NCBI RefSeq assembly: GCF_000497045.1
Contig: NW_015961981.1
Span: 250,401 to 314,400, forward strand
DNA: 64,000 bases
Reading direction: 5' to 3'
Origin: Kalmanozyma brasiliensis GHG001
Lineage: Eukaryota > Basidiomycota > Ustilaginomycetes > Ustilaginales
In this document: positions 8,607-22,000 of the stretch, one piece after another
How positions within the stretch are numbered: position 1 is the stretch's first letter
How the letters are laid out: the number at the start of each line of letters is the position of its first letter
Program-made: the position numbers and the translations under genes
Notes under the pieces: generated by a model
Database searches by the model: none
What the model was told of the DNA's origin: nothing
Seen by the model: the letters and a program-made list of their open reading frames with translations, nothing else

Positions 8607-9947
8607 CTAGAACGAGACCACCTTGGCACTACTCTTTTGCCTCTTTGACGGACTTGCCTTGTCCACCTTGGCCTCCGAGTCCACCTGAGCGCGCTTCCTT
8701 GCGAAACTGTGGAAGTCATCCTCGTCTCCGCCTGCTGCTTGATCCTTTGTCGATCCGACGATGACCTGGTTGACCAGCGCCTTGGCCTCGCGATCGCCCT
8801 TGGTGCTCTTGCCCTCGTTCCTGAGTGACAGCGGGCAGTCCTTCGCCAAGTGTTCTACGGAGGAGCAGAGCTTGCACGATCCGCCCTCGGGGTAGACACC
8901 GCGACCGGCATTGTTGGGACACTTGGAGGAGAGATGGCCCTTCGAGTGGCAGATGAAACAGGTTGCGTACGGTAGTTCGTCGTTCTTGAGCGCAGGCTTG
9001 CGGCATTTCGAAAGCGTGTGTTCGGTCGAGCCGCAGCGGAAGCAGATTCCTACCGCATCGCGACCAATCATGGGCGTGTCCGAGGTGGAAGCGTCTCCCT
9101 TTAGCGAGATCGATTGAGCGTCGAGCGCGTTCGGGCAGTCCTTTGCCGAGTGACCCATACCACGGCACGCGAAACACTTGAGTTTGGACTGTCGCTGGTC
9201 CGCCCTCTCTTCACGTCGAGCGTCTCGTCGGTCCATGCGTCGCTGTTCGTCTGTCTGACCCCACCCTGCGTTGCCGTTGCTGCCCTGGTTCGAGTATCCG
9301 CCACCATTGCCGTAGCTCTGAGCAGCGCCGCCACGGGCACCCCATCCCCGATCACCTCCCATCTGATTGCCGGACCAATCCTCGCCCTTGTGCCTCGACT
9401 GACACATGGTATCCGACTGAGCCGCGCCGAGACGGATAAGCTGACCCTTGGGGCCATACTCGAACGAGCCAAACATCTGCTCGACCTGACGCTCAATGTC
9501 GCGCGTCATCTTCTGGAAGCGTTTCTTGCTCTCCTCGTTCTTGGCCTTCTTGGCCTTGAGCTTGAGCAGCTTGGCGCGCTTGAGGAGCTTCTCTACGGTA
9601 GGTGGCTCGGCATCGGCGGCTGGTTGATCTGTCTCGGCTGCAGAGGCTGAGGTGGATGCGACTGGCTCGGTGGGTTGCGCCTCGTCCTGAGCCTCGTCGA
9701 CAGCAACTTCATTTACATCGTCACCACTGTCTTTGTTCTTCTTGTCCTTCTTCTCTTTCTTGTCCTTCTTATCCTTCTTATCCTTCTTCTTGTCCTTCGA
9801 TGGTGTCTCTGCTGCGGGATCTTCGAGAGTCGGCGGTGGTGCGGCCTTGACAGGCGTGGCGACAGGTGTGGACTCAGGCTCGCTGTCCGAGTCGACCATC
9901 TTCTTGGCGAGCGACCGCCTTCCGTCCAGCTTGGTGTATCTTGTCAT
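8607..9947 (-). CDS. Zinc-knuckle (CCHC) protein of the ZCCHC9 type
   Basis: A 446-residue protein starting at ATG 9947 (MTRYTKLDGRRSLAKKMV); the open frame runs on to 10037 but this start matches a basic, conserved-looking N-terminus. Residues ~65-85 are a Lys/Asp run (KKDKKDKKDKKEKKDKKNK), typical of nucleolar proteins. A coiled/basic segment follows (KLLKRAKLLKLKAKKAKNEESKKRFQKM). Four CCHC knuckles lie at about residues 257-270, 300-313, 327-340 and 357-370 (CFACRGMGHSAKDC, CFRCGSTEHTLSKC, CFICHSKGHLSSKC, CKLCSSVEHLAKDC). This arrangement matches the ZCCHC9 family, RNA-binding proteins linked to the nucleolus. The gene is convergent with CPS1, only 35 bp apart. Confidence 0.8.
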   Translation of the reverse strand: MTRYTKLDGRRSLAKKMVDSDSEPESTPVATPVKAAPPPTLEDPAAETPSKDKKKDKKDKKDKKEKKDKKNKDSGDDVNEVAVDEAQDEAQPTEPVASTSASAAETDQPAADAEPPTVEKLLKRAKLLKLKAKKAKNEESKKRFQKMTRDIERQVEQMFGSFEYGPKGQLIRLGAAQSDTMCQSRHKGEDWSGNQMGGDRGWGARGGAAQSYGNGGGYSNQGSNGNAGWGQTDEQRRMDRRDARREERADQRQSKLKCFACRGMGHSAKDCPNALDAQSISLKGDASTSDTPMIGRDAVGICFRCGSTEHTLSKCRKPALKNDELPYATCFICHSKGHLSSKCPNNAGRGVYPEGGSCKLCSSVEHLAKDCPLSLRNEGKSTKGDREAKALVNQVIVGSTKDQAAGGDEDDFHSFARKRAQVDSEAKVDKASPSKRQKSSAKVVSF

Positions 9948-10226
9948 GGTGCTTGGTTCCAGAGTTGGTTGTATGGAGTCTGGACAGGAAGAGTCGTACA
10001 AGAAGGTTAGGCGCCACCAAAATTTCTCGGCTGCCAAAATTTCTTCTGCAGAAACGACATCCTTTCAGGGTCCTCTTGAACTCTAGCTTAACATTCTTGG
10101 AAAATTCGACCTGGTGGAGGCGAAAGCCTTCGAGTTTGGGCCACGTCGACCAACGCTTGCTCAGCCTCGTTCTTACCCCGCGTCACTTCCGCACACCACC
10201 ACCATCCGCACCGCGAACACGAAACG

Positions 10227-11537
10227 ATGGACGAGATACGCAAGATACCGCCCGTAACGCGGCTCATGCTCGCTGCTACGGGCGCCATCACCCTTCCCTG
10301 TATCCTCGCCATCACCAGCCCCTACCGCTTCGCCCTCTTCTGGCCTCTCGTCACACGCAAGTACGAGATCCACCGCATCTTCACCTCGTTCTTCTACGGC
10401 GGTGGAGGTCTCAAGCTCCTCTTCGACCTCTTCATCCTCTATCGCAACAGCAATGACCTCGAGCTCAACCATTTCGGGCGGCGCACTGCCGACTACACCT
10501 GGTCGCTGCTTGTCATGGGCGTCATCATCTTGGCTACAAACTACCCGCTGGGGTCGCCCATCTTTTTCGGGCCTTTGCTCAATGCGCTTGTGTATGTATG
10601 GGCACGCGCGAACCCAAGCAGCATCGTATCATTCTTCGGCATGGTCAACGTGCCTGCACGATGGCTGCCATATGTGAACATCGGGCTGGATTTGCTGCAG
10701 GGTGGGCCAGGGTTGGCCATTCAGAGTGGAACCGGATTGCTGGCCGGCTACGTCTACTGGCTGCTCGACCAGGTGCTTCCTGCTCGCCGCGGCGGAGGAG
10801 GCAGAGGCGGTGGGAGAGGTGGAAGCTACATCCCCACACCAGGCTTCCTCTACCGTCTCATGCCAGACTCGGTCGATCCAGCACTCGCAGGCCACGCCAT
10901 GGGCGACAGGAACGCAAGGCGTGTCGCTGGAGGGACCGCTTGGAATGCTGCGCGCGATCGGGGACACCGCCTGTCGGACCGTTCAAGTGGAAGTGCAACG
11001 CCTCGCCCAACCAGCATCGCTTCTGCTCTAGGCGCAGGCGTGCGCTCGACCATGTCGGCCGTCAACCCTTTTGCTGGCCGCAGCACCTCGACACGCACCA
11101 ACGCCGGTCCAAACAGGGAAGAGATGCTCGCCGCTGCAGAACGACGATTGCGTGCCTCGCAGGGGAACTCGATCGTCGGACGCAACGCTTCGGAACGCCC
11201 TGCGAAGGCGGCAGGATCCAACACACCAGGCACGACAAGCCTCAACGCTCGACCGGGGGCTGGGGACTCGACCACCAATCTGAGGAAGACTGCCGCCGCC
11301 TCGGGCCAGTCGAACATGTTCACGTTTGGACAGCTCGCCGAGAAGCAAGGGTCAGGCAAGGAGGCGAAAGAGGAAGATCACAGTTCGAGTGGCGGCGCGG
11401 TGGCGGAACAGAGGTGGGGCCAGGGAGGCAAAGGGAAGGGCAAAGCGAGAGACAGCGACGATGAGGGCGATGCTGGCAAAAGCGGTGGAAGCACAGGGTA
11501 TAGCTGGGGCACGGGAGGTCAGCGTTTAGGCGATTAG
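10227..11537 (+). CDS. DER1: Derlin (DER1 family) ER-associated degradation protein
   Basis: A 436-residue protein. Residues 1-190 form the rhomboid-like Derlin fold with several hydrophobic helices: the N-terminal IPPVTRLMLAATGAITLPC, then EIHRIFTSFFYGGGGLKLLFDLFILYRNS, and the pair around LLVMGVIILATNYPLGSP. Rhomboid catalytic Ser/His motifs are not evident, as expected of a pseudoprotease. A long hydrophilic tail (190-420) is Gly/Arg- and Ser-rich. The extreme C-terminus reads YSWGTGGQRLGD, a near match to the SHP box by which Derlin-1 (NWGQGFRLGD) binds Cdc48/p97. The protein should sit in the ER membrane and couple retrotranslocation to Cdc48. It is divergent from the ZCCHC9-like gene (279 bp). 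Confidence 0.9.
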   Translation: MDEIRKIPPVTRLMLAATGAITLPCILAITSPYRFALFWPLVTRKYEIHRIFTSFFYGGGGLKLLFDLFILYRNSNDLELNHFGRRTADYTWSLLVMGVIILATNYPLGSPIFFGPLLNALVYVWARANPSSIVSFFGMVNVPARWLPYVNIGLDLLQGGPGLAIQSGTGLLAGYVYWLLDQVLPARRGGGGRGGGRGGSYIPTPGFLYRLMPDSVDPALAGHAMGDRNARRVAGGTAWNAARDRGHRLSDRSSGSATPRPTSIASALGAGVRSTMSAVNPFAGRSTSTRTNAGPNREEMLAAAERRLRASQGNSIVGRNASERPAKAAGSNTPGTTSLNARPGAGDSTTNLRKTAAASGQSNMFTFGQLAEKQGSGKEAKEEDHSSSGGAVAEQRWGQGGKGKGKARDSDDEGDAGKSGGSTGYSWGTGGQRLGD

Positions 11538-11594
11538 CGTGTTCCTCTTTGGATCTCCCGAATCAGAGCGTTTCACATTATACAGGAAAGGAGG

Positions 11595-12293
11595 TTGAAG
11601 TTGTTTGAGCAGCAAAGGCGCGATGGCGAGCAAGCACTTCGGAATGAGCACTGGCGTCTGGTTCACGAGGGCAAGCATGCGCTGATCAAACTCTGGGTCG
11701 ACTCACGAACGGACTCTGCGGTGGAGACCAAAATCTGTATTGCAGCGGACAGGGTTGGTTTGCACCCCTCCCGATACGCGGCGGAACAGGAGACGCAGTT
11801 TCTCTGTGAAGCAGCCAATCTCTCGCAGCACGAGCCCGAGCGAAGTCGTCCCGAATCGGATTCGAACGACATAGGCCATTGGGCCGACCCGGACGTCTTT
11901 GACTTGGTCGAGACTAAGCCCTGGCTCGCGTACATGCAGCTCAACGCCCTCGGGTGCTGCTGCTGGACCGGCGAACTGCCGAGAGACAGCAACCCGAGCT
12001 CGGTCCTCCCCGGCCCACACGGCGAGTGGCGCCGCGTCGTCCATCCGCCGGTGATCGCTCTCGACGAAGCAAATTTGGACGAAAGCGGCAAGGAGGAGTT
12101 GAAGAAGCTCAAGGCTAGACGGGTTCGAGAGATCGAAGAGGAAGAAGGGGGGGCGAGGAAGCGACCGCGCACTGAAGGCGAGGGCGAAGCGACAGATCAA
12201 GTTGATGCGACGGACCAGACTGGAGCGGCAGATGAGGCTGATGAGACAAGCGAGTCTGATGCGACGGACGAGACTGTTGCTGCGACCAACTGA
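11595..12293 (+). pseudogene. 5'-truncated copy of the F-box family C-terminal module
   Basis: An open frame of about 232 codons with no ATG at its 5' end (it opens with TTG; the only internal Met codon is deep inside the module). It aligns by eye with the C-terminal third of the 2537-4432 protein: EHWRLVHEGKHALIKLW, WADPDVFDLVETKPWLAYMQLN, GCCCWTGELPRDSNP, the VVHPPVIALDEANLDESGKEEL block and an RKRPRTE tail. The F-box and middle parts are absent; the frame begins only ~58 bp after the Derlin stop. It is on the opposite strand from its paralogs, about 7 kb away. No stop interrupts it, so either the truncation is recent or it is read as an exon of something unseen. An upstream ATACAG could act as a splice acceptor, but no donor or leader exon was found. 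Confidence 0.65.
12189..12278 (+). repeat. Degenerate 18-bp minisatellite, about 5 units
   Basis: Five consecutive 18-bp units of the type GCGACGGACGAGACTGTT lie in the tail of the truncated F-box-family copy. They would encode the hexapeptides ATDQVD, ATDQTG, AADEAD, ETSESD and ATDETV. The unit length keeps frame. Confidence 0.7.
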
Positions 12294-12493
12294 CACCTGC
12301 ATCGAAGAAAACGATTCAGATTCATACACCTGCGGTCCCGCTTGCGATCGCAAATCCCACCGTCGAAAGAGAAATGTCTATATCAAGTTACTAGAGAGAA
12401 CAGTGCGAGAGCCTAATTACACAGCGAAAGAAGGAGGAGTGGACCGCTCATGACAGGAATGCGAGGTCCTCTTGGAGGAGAGCAGAGTCGATT

Positions 12494-14161
<1,668 letters not shown>

Positions 14162-14947
14162 ATGAACTCGCTATACAACCAAGCGCTACGGCAATTCTCC
14201 TCCATCCAATCGGACATTTCGCGCATCGATTCGGAGGGCGATTCTGCGCCATCCACATCGTTCGGTCCGGTCACCGTCTCGCTCTCCTCCCTCGAGCGGA
14301 CGATCGACGAGTACGAGAACCTGGCCAAAAAGGAGCTGATCCAGTCCAAGCAGGAAAAGGCGCTCACACGCGTATCGAAGTTTCGCACGGACTATGCGGA
14401 GCTCTCTTCCCAATTGGCGCGGTTGAAAACGAAAGGTGCTTTGTCCAACGCCAACGGCCATGGTAGTGGCTCATCAATACGATCGCCCACCAATCCGGGG
14501 TTTGGCGGTCAAAGTGCGAATCGGCGCGTAAGCGGGATCGCCGAGTCTCCCTTCAGTTTGCACGCTCGCAACTCGGCCGCCTCACCACCCACCGACCCGC
14601 TAGCGGCATACAAGATGAACGCTTCCGCAGCAGCCATGTTCGGCTCCTCGGAGTTTTCGGCACGAGAAAGCCACGCGTTGAGGGAACACTCGTTCATCCA
14701 ACAGACCGAGCAACAATTGGACGCCTTCATAGCCCAGGGTCGCGAAGTGTTCGGCAATCTCGTCGAACAAAGAGGGATACTCAAGGGAACGCAAAGACGG
14801 TTGAGAGACGCAGCGAACACCTTGGGGTTGAGCAGAGATGTCATCGGGTATATCGAAAGGAGGACGTTGCAGGATAACATTATTTTTGCGGTAGGGGCGA
14901 TTTTCACGTTGGTCTGCTTTTGGTATATCTACAAGTGGTTTGGGTGA
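14162..14947 (+). CDS. BOS1: ER-Golgi v-SNARE Bos1 (membrin/GOSR2)
   Basis: A 261-residue protein starting at ATG 14162 (MNSLYNQALRQFSSIQSDI), which matches the family N-terminus; upstream in-frame sequence from 14030 looks like leader. An N-terminal three-helix-like region (1-90) is followed by a Ser/Gly-rich linker. The SNARE helix lies at about 175-235 (REHSFIQQTEQQLDAFIAQG, GTQRRLRDAANTLGLSRDVI), then RRTLQDNIIF and a C-terminal tail anchor (about 240-258, FAVGAIFTLVCFWYIYKWF). Bos1 is a Qb-SNARE that drives fusion of COPII vesicles with the early Golgi. No intron is needed. Confidence 0.85.
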   Translation: MNSLYNQALRQFSSIQSDISRIDSEGDSAPSTSFGPVTVSLSSLERTIDEYENLAKKELIQSKQEKALTRVSKFRTDYAELSSQLARLKTKGALSNANGHGSGSSIRSPTNPGFGGQSANRRVSGIAESPFSLHARNSAASPPTDPLAAYKMNASAAAMFGSSEFSARESHALREHSFIQQTEQQLDAFIAQGREVFGNLVEQRGILKGTQRRLRDAANTLGLSRDVIGYIERRTLQDNIIFAVGAIFTLVCFWYIYKWFG

Positions 14948-15269
14948 CGAGGGGGGAGGCAATGAACTGCTGCAAAGAAGAGGCTCACGTTCTCGTGTGT
15001 GCAGAGTGGTTCTGAGAAGCCTGCGTGTGGGTCGACGGTAGCCAAAAGCTTCTGTGAGCAAGGCAGAAGCTTGTGGTTGACTGCTTCCTAAGGACGCATT
15101 CTGTTGCGAACGCCCTGATTCACCATCTCTCACGCAGATCAAATTGCTGTTTAAAAGGCAGATGGAATCCTGATCGAAGAAGAGAAGCTGTATTGCAGGG
15201 ACGAGGAACAAAGCTGTCGGCACTACTCGTCATGTTGGATGAGCACGACGCCCGATGCGATTCTGTTCT
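14948..15269. other. Convergent 3' region between BOS1 and NDUFS7
   Basis: These 322 bp lie between the stop codons of two convergent genes and should hold both 3' UTRs and polyadenylation sites. No gene or repeat is seen. Confidence 0.45.
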
Positions 15270-16004
15270 CTACTTTCGGTACCAGAGCGTGGTCTTCCTG
15301 TTCCTCCTGATCTTCCTGTGGAGCTGCAAGAAGCCATACAGCAGCGCCTCGGCAGTCGGTGGGCAACCGGGCACATACAGATCGACGGGCACGATCCTGT
15401 CGCACCCCCTGACGACCGAGTACGAGTAATGGTAGTATCCACCGCCGTTGGCGCAAGAACCCATGCTGATCACCCACCTGGGTTCGGGCATCTGGTCGTA
15501 CACCTTCCTGAGTGCGGGTGCCATCTTGTTGGTGAGCGTACCGGCGACGATCATGCAGTCCGATTGACGCGGCGAGGCACGGAACACAACACCCAGACGA
15601 TCCTGATCGTATCGCGCGGTGGCGACATGCATCATCTCGACGGCGCAGCAGGCGAGACCGAAGGTCATGGGCCAGAAACTCGACTGACGTGCCCAGTTGG
15701 CCATCTTGTCCATCGACGAGAGGACGTATTCGACGCCGTTCTTGGGGGTCTCCAATGAAAGCTGGTTCGAGCCACGGTTGGCGACGGGCATGAGAGGCAG
15801 AGGTCCATCCGGAGAGGCATCCTTGGCGGGTGCGGAGGAGGAGATGCTGCGCGAAGCGGAAGGCTTGGACGGACCAGCAGTGACAGCGCTAGCAGCAGCC
15901 ACCTTGGGTACAGACTTGATGGTCGATGTCTGGAACGAGCGGGCGAGCGCCATGGTAGGCTTGGCCGACAGGCCGACGCGAGAGAGCGAGCGAAGCGAAG
16001 CCAT
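15270..16004 (-). CDS. NDUFS7: NADH:ubiquinone oxidoreductase PSST subunit (NDUFS7)
   Basis: A 244-residue protein. Residues 1-60 are an Arg/Ser/Ala-rich mitochondrial presequence. The conserved domain begins near [20 protein letters not shown]. All four ligands of iron-sulphur cluster N2 are visible: Cys119-Cys120 ([11 protein letters not shown]), Cys184 ([10 protein letters not shown]) and Cys214 ([14 protein letters not shown]). N2 is the last cluster before ubiquinone in the Q module of complex I. The C-terminus [13 protein letters not shown] is typical. The window also carries the fused ubiquinone hydroxylase gene, so two steps of ubiquinone biology are encoded here, though 30 kb apart. 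Confidence 0.96.
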   Translation of the reverse strand: MASLRSLSRVGLSAKPTMALARSFQTSTIKSVPKVAAASAVTAGPSKPSASRSISSSAPAKDASPDGPLPLMPVANRGSNQLSLETPKNGVEYVLSSMDKMANWARQSSFWPMTFGLACCAVEMMHVATARYDQDRLGVVFRASPRQSDCMIVAGTLTNKMAPALRKVYDQMPEPRWVISMGSCANGGGYYHYSYSVVRGCDRIVPVDLYVPGCPPTAEALLYGFLQLHRKIRRNRKTTLWYRK

Positions 16005-19000
16005 CTTTGCAAACGCTCAGCCTTGGTGTGAAGGTGAGTGTGGGTTGCGGTGGTGGTGATGAGCTGGATGATGTCGACGAAGAATAGTGAAGTTGAGCGG
16101 CGGCGGCGTGGTTGCAGGCTGCAGCCGCTCAGCAAAGCCACCTCGCTGAAGCGTCTCTCATTACCAATCATTGACGAAATTTCGGATCCGTTTTGGCGCG
16201 CGTCATCGATTCGTGCGATATGATTTTTAAAATGCTGCGAGCTTCATCACGGTGTAACATGATTGACAGAATTATCTGGGCCTAACATGTCAGAATATTT
16301 CGCAGTGTGCTCGCGACACCTCCTGCGCTATGCCGAAGAAGTCCAGGCCAGGCACCGTCTGCATGGCAATGGATACCAATGTTGACAATCCTGGATCCAG
16401 GTTCCCTCGGACCTGCGTCTGACGCAAATCAAGCTCAGCCGTGACCACCAACAGTCATAACACAGGACCTCGTACTTGCGGCTCTGAGGTTCAACCTCGT
16501 TGCGACTCAGCTTAGCGCTCCAAGAGCGCGAGGTAGGAAACAACCAACACCTTTGAGCGCAATTTGCAATTCCAAGCGGCGCTTCAACTTTGTCTTTCTT
16601 CGCTCGGCCAAGGGTCTCGCAGGTGCATTGGCGCGCGCGGAGAGTGGCGACGGATTGGCTTTCCCGCAGGGCCCAATGCATAGGCCGCATAGGCCGTATC
16701 CATTGTTCCATTGCGAGTCGCCCAAAGGTGTGGCAAGTGTGGATAAGAACGAGGCTGCCAAGCGCGAGGACGGGCCAGGGGGTCTTTCCGTTCCTCTGGC
16801 GGCCGACACGTGTGTCTATGTGGCTTGCGAGACGCTGGCGTGGTGAGAAGTGTGCGTGGCGCTATAGAATTCGAGCAAGCTTGTACCGCACAAGTAGAGG
16901 ATAACAGCGTGAACTGGACGGGGCAGTGGAGAGCGATGGGTTGGCTTCGCTGCCCCGGCCTGCCAGTCTACCGGGTCGCCGTTTGCGAGGTCGACACCAA
17001 GGATCTCCCCCGCGCTCATCCATTGGTCCAGAGCTCGCACTCAATCGCTTGGGCCCACCACCCATCTCTGGTACGCTTCGAAGAACAACACCAACCGAAG
17101 GTTACGAACCAGCGTAAGGCCACCAGTGATTTTGATCGCCGTCGGATCATCAAATGTGAAAAGGGGCGGGGCGGAAGGGAAAGTACGCGATAAGCATAGA
17201 TTGAGATTCGCTTAAGCGGAGAGGCAATTTGGCCTCGGACAAGGGAGCAGCGCTCATTTAATCTATGCATGGAGTCTCTCTATCTTGGGTCTTCAGCTAA
17301 GCCGCTCTTTGCTGTAGAGCACTTTGCGAGCCGCTTGCATTGCCGCTGGGGGATGTCGCCTTTGTTGGCAAGAAATGCAGTTGTTGTTGCTTTGCTGGAC
17401 ATGGCGGAAACGACGGGTCAGCGGTTGTGGTGTTGGATGTGAGACAAAGTGGAAGCTGTGGGAGTGTGTCTTTCGCCCACATGGCAGCCATTCACACGCG
17501 ATTGAGCGGCTTGCCACGGTACAGGTGAAGGATGGCCCCTTCTTCCTGCATTACACACATTGACCCGCAGAGCAAAGCCACTCGGAGCCGTCGAGCGAAC
17601 ATCGACATGGTGCCTGCTATGGTGCCGATACTTCCAATTGGTGTGCGACGCTACCGCAGTCTCTGCCTTGTTGGTGCCGAGAGCCGATCAAACTCGCAAT
17701 CTCGCCCCCACACACAAGACGAGGACTCGGACCAGGATTTGGGTCGGAGCCAACGCATCTCTTCGGTTAAGCGCGTCCGATTCCCCGCTCTCGGCCCCGC
17801 CACTCCGCCTTCTCTTTCCTCTCGCCTCTCGGTTGGGCTCTATCGCGCGAGGCGCAAGGCGACTCCGGACGCCGTATCTCGCTCATTTGGACCAAATTGC
17901 CTGCCTTCGCGGACGTCACCAAGGCTGTGCCTGCGCTTGCGAATCACTTTAACCAGCGTCTCGGCTTTCGCTTGCACGGTGTGGCTTGCAATCTTGAACA
18001 GCCGAAATGCGTCCACGATAAGGCGAAACCGGTCAAGATCCAGTTCGTCATCTCCTCACCGCACCCAATGATCTGCCCCAATCTCAAATTGGCTTGTTCC
18101 ATTTGCCGCGAGGCGCCAGCGAAGCGCGTTGATCCGGGGAAAGTTGAGCACCGACGGAAGGGTAATTCGAGGGTTGCAAGTCCTTTTTAGCCGCATGGAT
18201 TTGCCCGAGGGCTGCAAGTAGATCCCGTGTTTTCGCACGCCAGCGATGGATCAGAGTGGCTCTAGCGGCGGCTATTGGTCCGTGTGCCTGACCCCACAAT
18301 CTGCAGCTTGTTCCCGCAACCACATTGCGCGGATAACGTGGGTGAAGCAAGCAGGAACAAGCGTCTTGTGTCAAGCACACTCTCCTCGCAAACAAGAGAG
18401 GTCCGAGAGGAGGGAGGCTTTGGAGTTTTCGACGTGGAACGGCCTAACAAAGGGAGGAAAATTCAAATAAGGTTTGCCGGACGACTGAAACAAGCCCACA
18501 CGAGCAGGGAAACGCGTTCGACAGATCGCCACCTCGTCTATCGGCGATCGTGGCACTTTGGCGTCACGTCACGACACGTCAAGCTGTCAAATTACGGCGA
18601 CGCGTTCGGTTCTCGCGTAAATTAAACTTCTTCCTCTGTCGCTTCCCGATTTTTCAAGGCACGCAAATCGGAAAGCGCAATTTCGATGGGCGGGCGGGGA
18701 GGTTGCATGGGAACGCAGAGGTAGCGAGATCGACCGATCTGCGAAAGTCTGGTGGAGTTGGTGGTCAACGTGGTACGCCAGTAGACGGCTGCAAGGAACC
18801 GTTTCACTGTGCGCAGGCTTGGACATGTGACGACATTGTAAGAGGGATCCGAGCCTTCCGATGTTTGCAAGGAGCAATTGCAGCTGATCGAACGCCGCAC
18901 TCCGAGCGAGAGCTTTTGATGTTTGCGTGATTCTTGATGCTCATGCTCGTCGTCCAGAGCATGATGTTCCTGGGTCAGCTCGGCATGGCTATCGACCGAA

Positions 19001-22000
19001 CAAGCCGGACGACACTTTCGCTGATGGAAGTGAGAGAATTCCAGAGCTCGAGGCGATGCTCGGTGACGATGCTATCGCCGAGCCCTTTTGCTATCGAATC
19101 GTTTTGCAGTTGACCCGCTCGTCGCTTTACCCAAACCTTGTCTTTACACACTCAAAACCTTATAGTGCCTCTCCGATCTTGCCTCTGCGTCCTCTGTATT
19201 CTGATCCTGCTCCTGCGGCACGACGAATGATTCATCATTCCTATCCATCGAAAGTGCCGCTCGAACGAGAGACGCCGATAAGATGAGTCCCTGGCCGAAT
19301 GTTCGTCCAGCTCCCCGCAGTTCGACCGCTACTTTGCAGCCAATTTGAATGAAAAGGGTAGGAAGTTGCTGCTTCTCTCCTTTCTTTGTCTCCTCGAATA
19401 AAGCTCGTCGGTGGCGTCTTGATTTGCAAGGCCGATGCATTCAAGAGCCGCCATCGCTTTACTCGGTCTTCGTAGCTCCCCTTCCGCACCCTCAAGGCGG
19501 CCTCTTTGCTCAGAGAGATGTCGATGGGCGCGGACAATCGTGCGACCGGGCCAGGACTCCGGACCGGCATGAGGCGGGACCGAGTTTAGAGCTCATCCAA
19601 TTTGTTCCCTGCACACCATGCCCCTCCTGGTCCCAATCAAACCCGCGACCAAGGTCATGATAGTCGAACGAGAAGGCGCGAGCTGATTGAGTGTTACGAT
19701 GGCGATCTTGCTTAATCGGGCGTAGAGGCTAGGTTGCCGATGAGAGGCAAAGGTCGCCTAACGGGACGGCAGCGCTTAGGCGCGAGTCGATGGTCAACGT
19801 GGGTCGGTCAAGCGCGCTTCTAAGGAACCCTCGATTTAGGTTTCGATGGTCGCCATGGCCAGCCTGCGACAACCATCTGGAAAAGAACTTGACCGGCCTC
19901 GCTTAGTTTCTGCGGCATGCACGTCAGGCGCGCAGATCACATCGAACAATACCTTGGCGAGAGGCAAATGGTGGAAACGTGTGGGTCGTCGGATGTGACG
20001 GCTGTGCTATCGACGAAGAGATAAGCAAAGGCCTTTGCCGGACGGAGGGATCATGCACGATGGGGGTATCAGCCCCGCCTGCGCTGGTTTCAGCTGCAGT
20101 GGATCGCGAAACGGAGCAGCAGCCTGCGATGGCGGTCAAAAAACGGATTGCGAAATTTTCGGCAACCGCAGAGCCCTGGTTTTGCTGCAACGACAGCATC
20201 GATGGACACACGACGGCAATGCAGCTTTGACCGGTGCAACCCCTGTTCCGCTTGCGGCTATCACACCACCATCGATGGCAGTAGCTGTCAAAGTGGATAG
20301 GCGAGCTGCAAGATCAGCGCTACGATGGCTTCGAAGAGGCACAGCCGAGACGGATCGTGGCGAGCTTAGTGAGAGCGTGCAAATGTCGAAAGGGATGTTA
20401 CACTTCAGCCACGGGGTGCAAAATGTCGCTTGCTGCAAGCCTGCACAAAGCACGCCAGATGCTCGCTTTGCTCGAATCACTGTGTCTCGCATCGCCTTGA
20501 CAAGGAAGTCCAATCTTCTAGTTGAGACAACAACAGCGGGCGGGCAAAGCGGCTAGCTTCGGCCTAGTCCGAGGATGAGTCCGAGCGATGACGAGGAGAA
20601 GGTGCAAGGAGCTCCCCGTGCCAGTCCGGAAGACAGAGAGGCGGACAAGGAACGAACTCACACGGAACAACTATCTTGAATGCCGTCGGACGCTCGGACA
20701 GACGAGATGGTGAAATGAAGCGGGGAAGCTGTTCGAGGGAGCACCCAGACAAGCACCAGCACCACCAGCACCAGCAGCCTGCAATCTGGTCAAATTCGAT
20801 TTTCCAAGAATTATAGTTTGGCAGACGCCGCTGTAGCCTGCCCCGAGCCTGGCCTGGACCAAAAATCATTTGGCTCTTGCTCACTCGGCATGCTGTCCAT
20901 TCCAAGGATCGACGATGAGCATCGACAAGATCGAGAGCTACCATGTTGGAGGGAGATGCTGCCACGAGCGAGAACGACAGGGCCCTCGTTGTGGGCTGCG
21001 TGCTAGCGCTGCAATACAATGACAAGCGAGGTGTAGGATGGCTCAACCGGAACGGATAAGCGACAAGAGGAGCAGAATTGTTGCTTGCAGAACTTCAACT
21101 GTCAAAATCGAGGGGGCAGAGCCAACGAAGCTCGAAGCGAATCGCCTAAGGAAGCGCCTCTCTCTTTTGTTCTCATGATGGTCTTTGCCATGCATTGCCC
21201 ACGTCGACGCCTCGCCAGCCTCGCCCGCTCTATAACATCTCAAAATGGAGATGTCTTTCTCTTTCTCATTGGTTGTGAGTCTTGCCACGGTCCTACCGTG
21301 ACAATGATCTTTCGCTGACAATGGACAGTTCATAGTTCGCTCACCGAGAGAAGACATCATTGTGCGAGGACAAAGAAGGTTCCTGCCTCGGGGAAGTGGG
21401 CATCCGGCTCAAGTGAGGCGAACAGTGAAGCATGCCGGACCATCGTTGGACCGATCTTCGAGATACGTTTGCAAATTGCCAATTTGTCCATTTCCCGCCC
21501 GCAACAGCCCAGCCTCTCAGCCTCGCTTCTCTCGCTTAAGCTTTCTTTTTTTCTCACCCAATAAATTTCCCACTCAACTTGCATCGACGATCTATTTTCT
21601 GGGCCGTTTTTTGGGCAGGCAGCACAGCGCAGTGTTGAGTCAAGGCAAGATAAAATGAATTTATTCTGAGTCCCTGCCTCGATGCTTGACTTGCTTGCTG
21701 TGTCTCGAGCCTGGCTTGGTGGTGTGCCCCTTAAATTTCAAATGGCGATTTTTAAGTCGCTTTCTGAGGTTCACGCACAGCACAGCGCAGAACCGCGGAC
21801 ACACGCTCAGTCTGGCCCACTCGATGGCAGCGTGCCTGCCAACTGACTTGCTGTCCGCTCGTGCCCTGGTCGGTCTTCTCGCCTTGAGCCAGCGCGCGAT
21901 CGTCGACAGCACCACGAACGCGGTCAACCTCTTCGGTACAGCAACCGCCGTCGTCGCCCTCGATACCGCTGCTGTCATTATCTCGTTGACCCTTGATAGA

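Noticed and set aside
17532..18071. A 179-codon frame in the gene desert
   Set aside because: Longest plus-strand frame there, but Arg/Ser-rich random-like composition, no domain, and length is within chance for this GC content.
20035..20556. A 173-codon frame in the gene desert
   Set aside because: No domain or secondary-structure pattern; it looks like chance.
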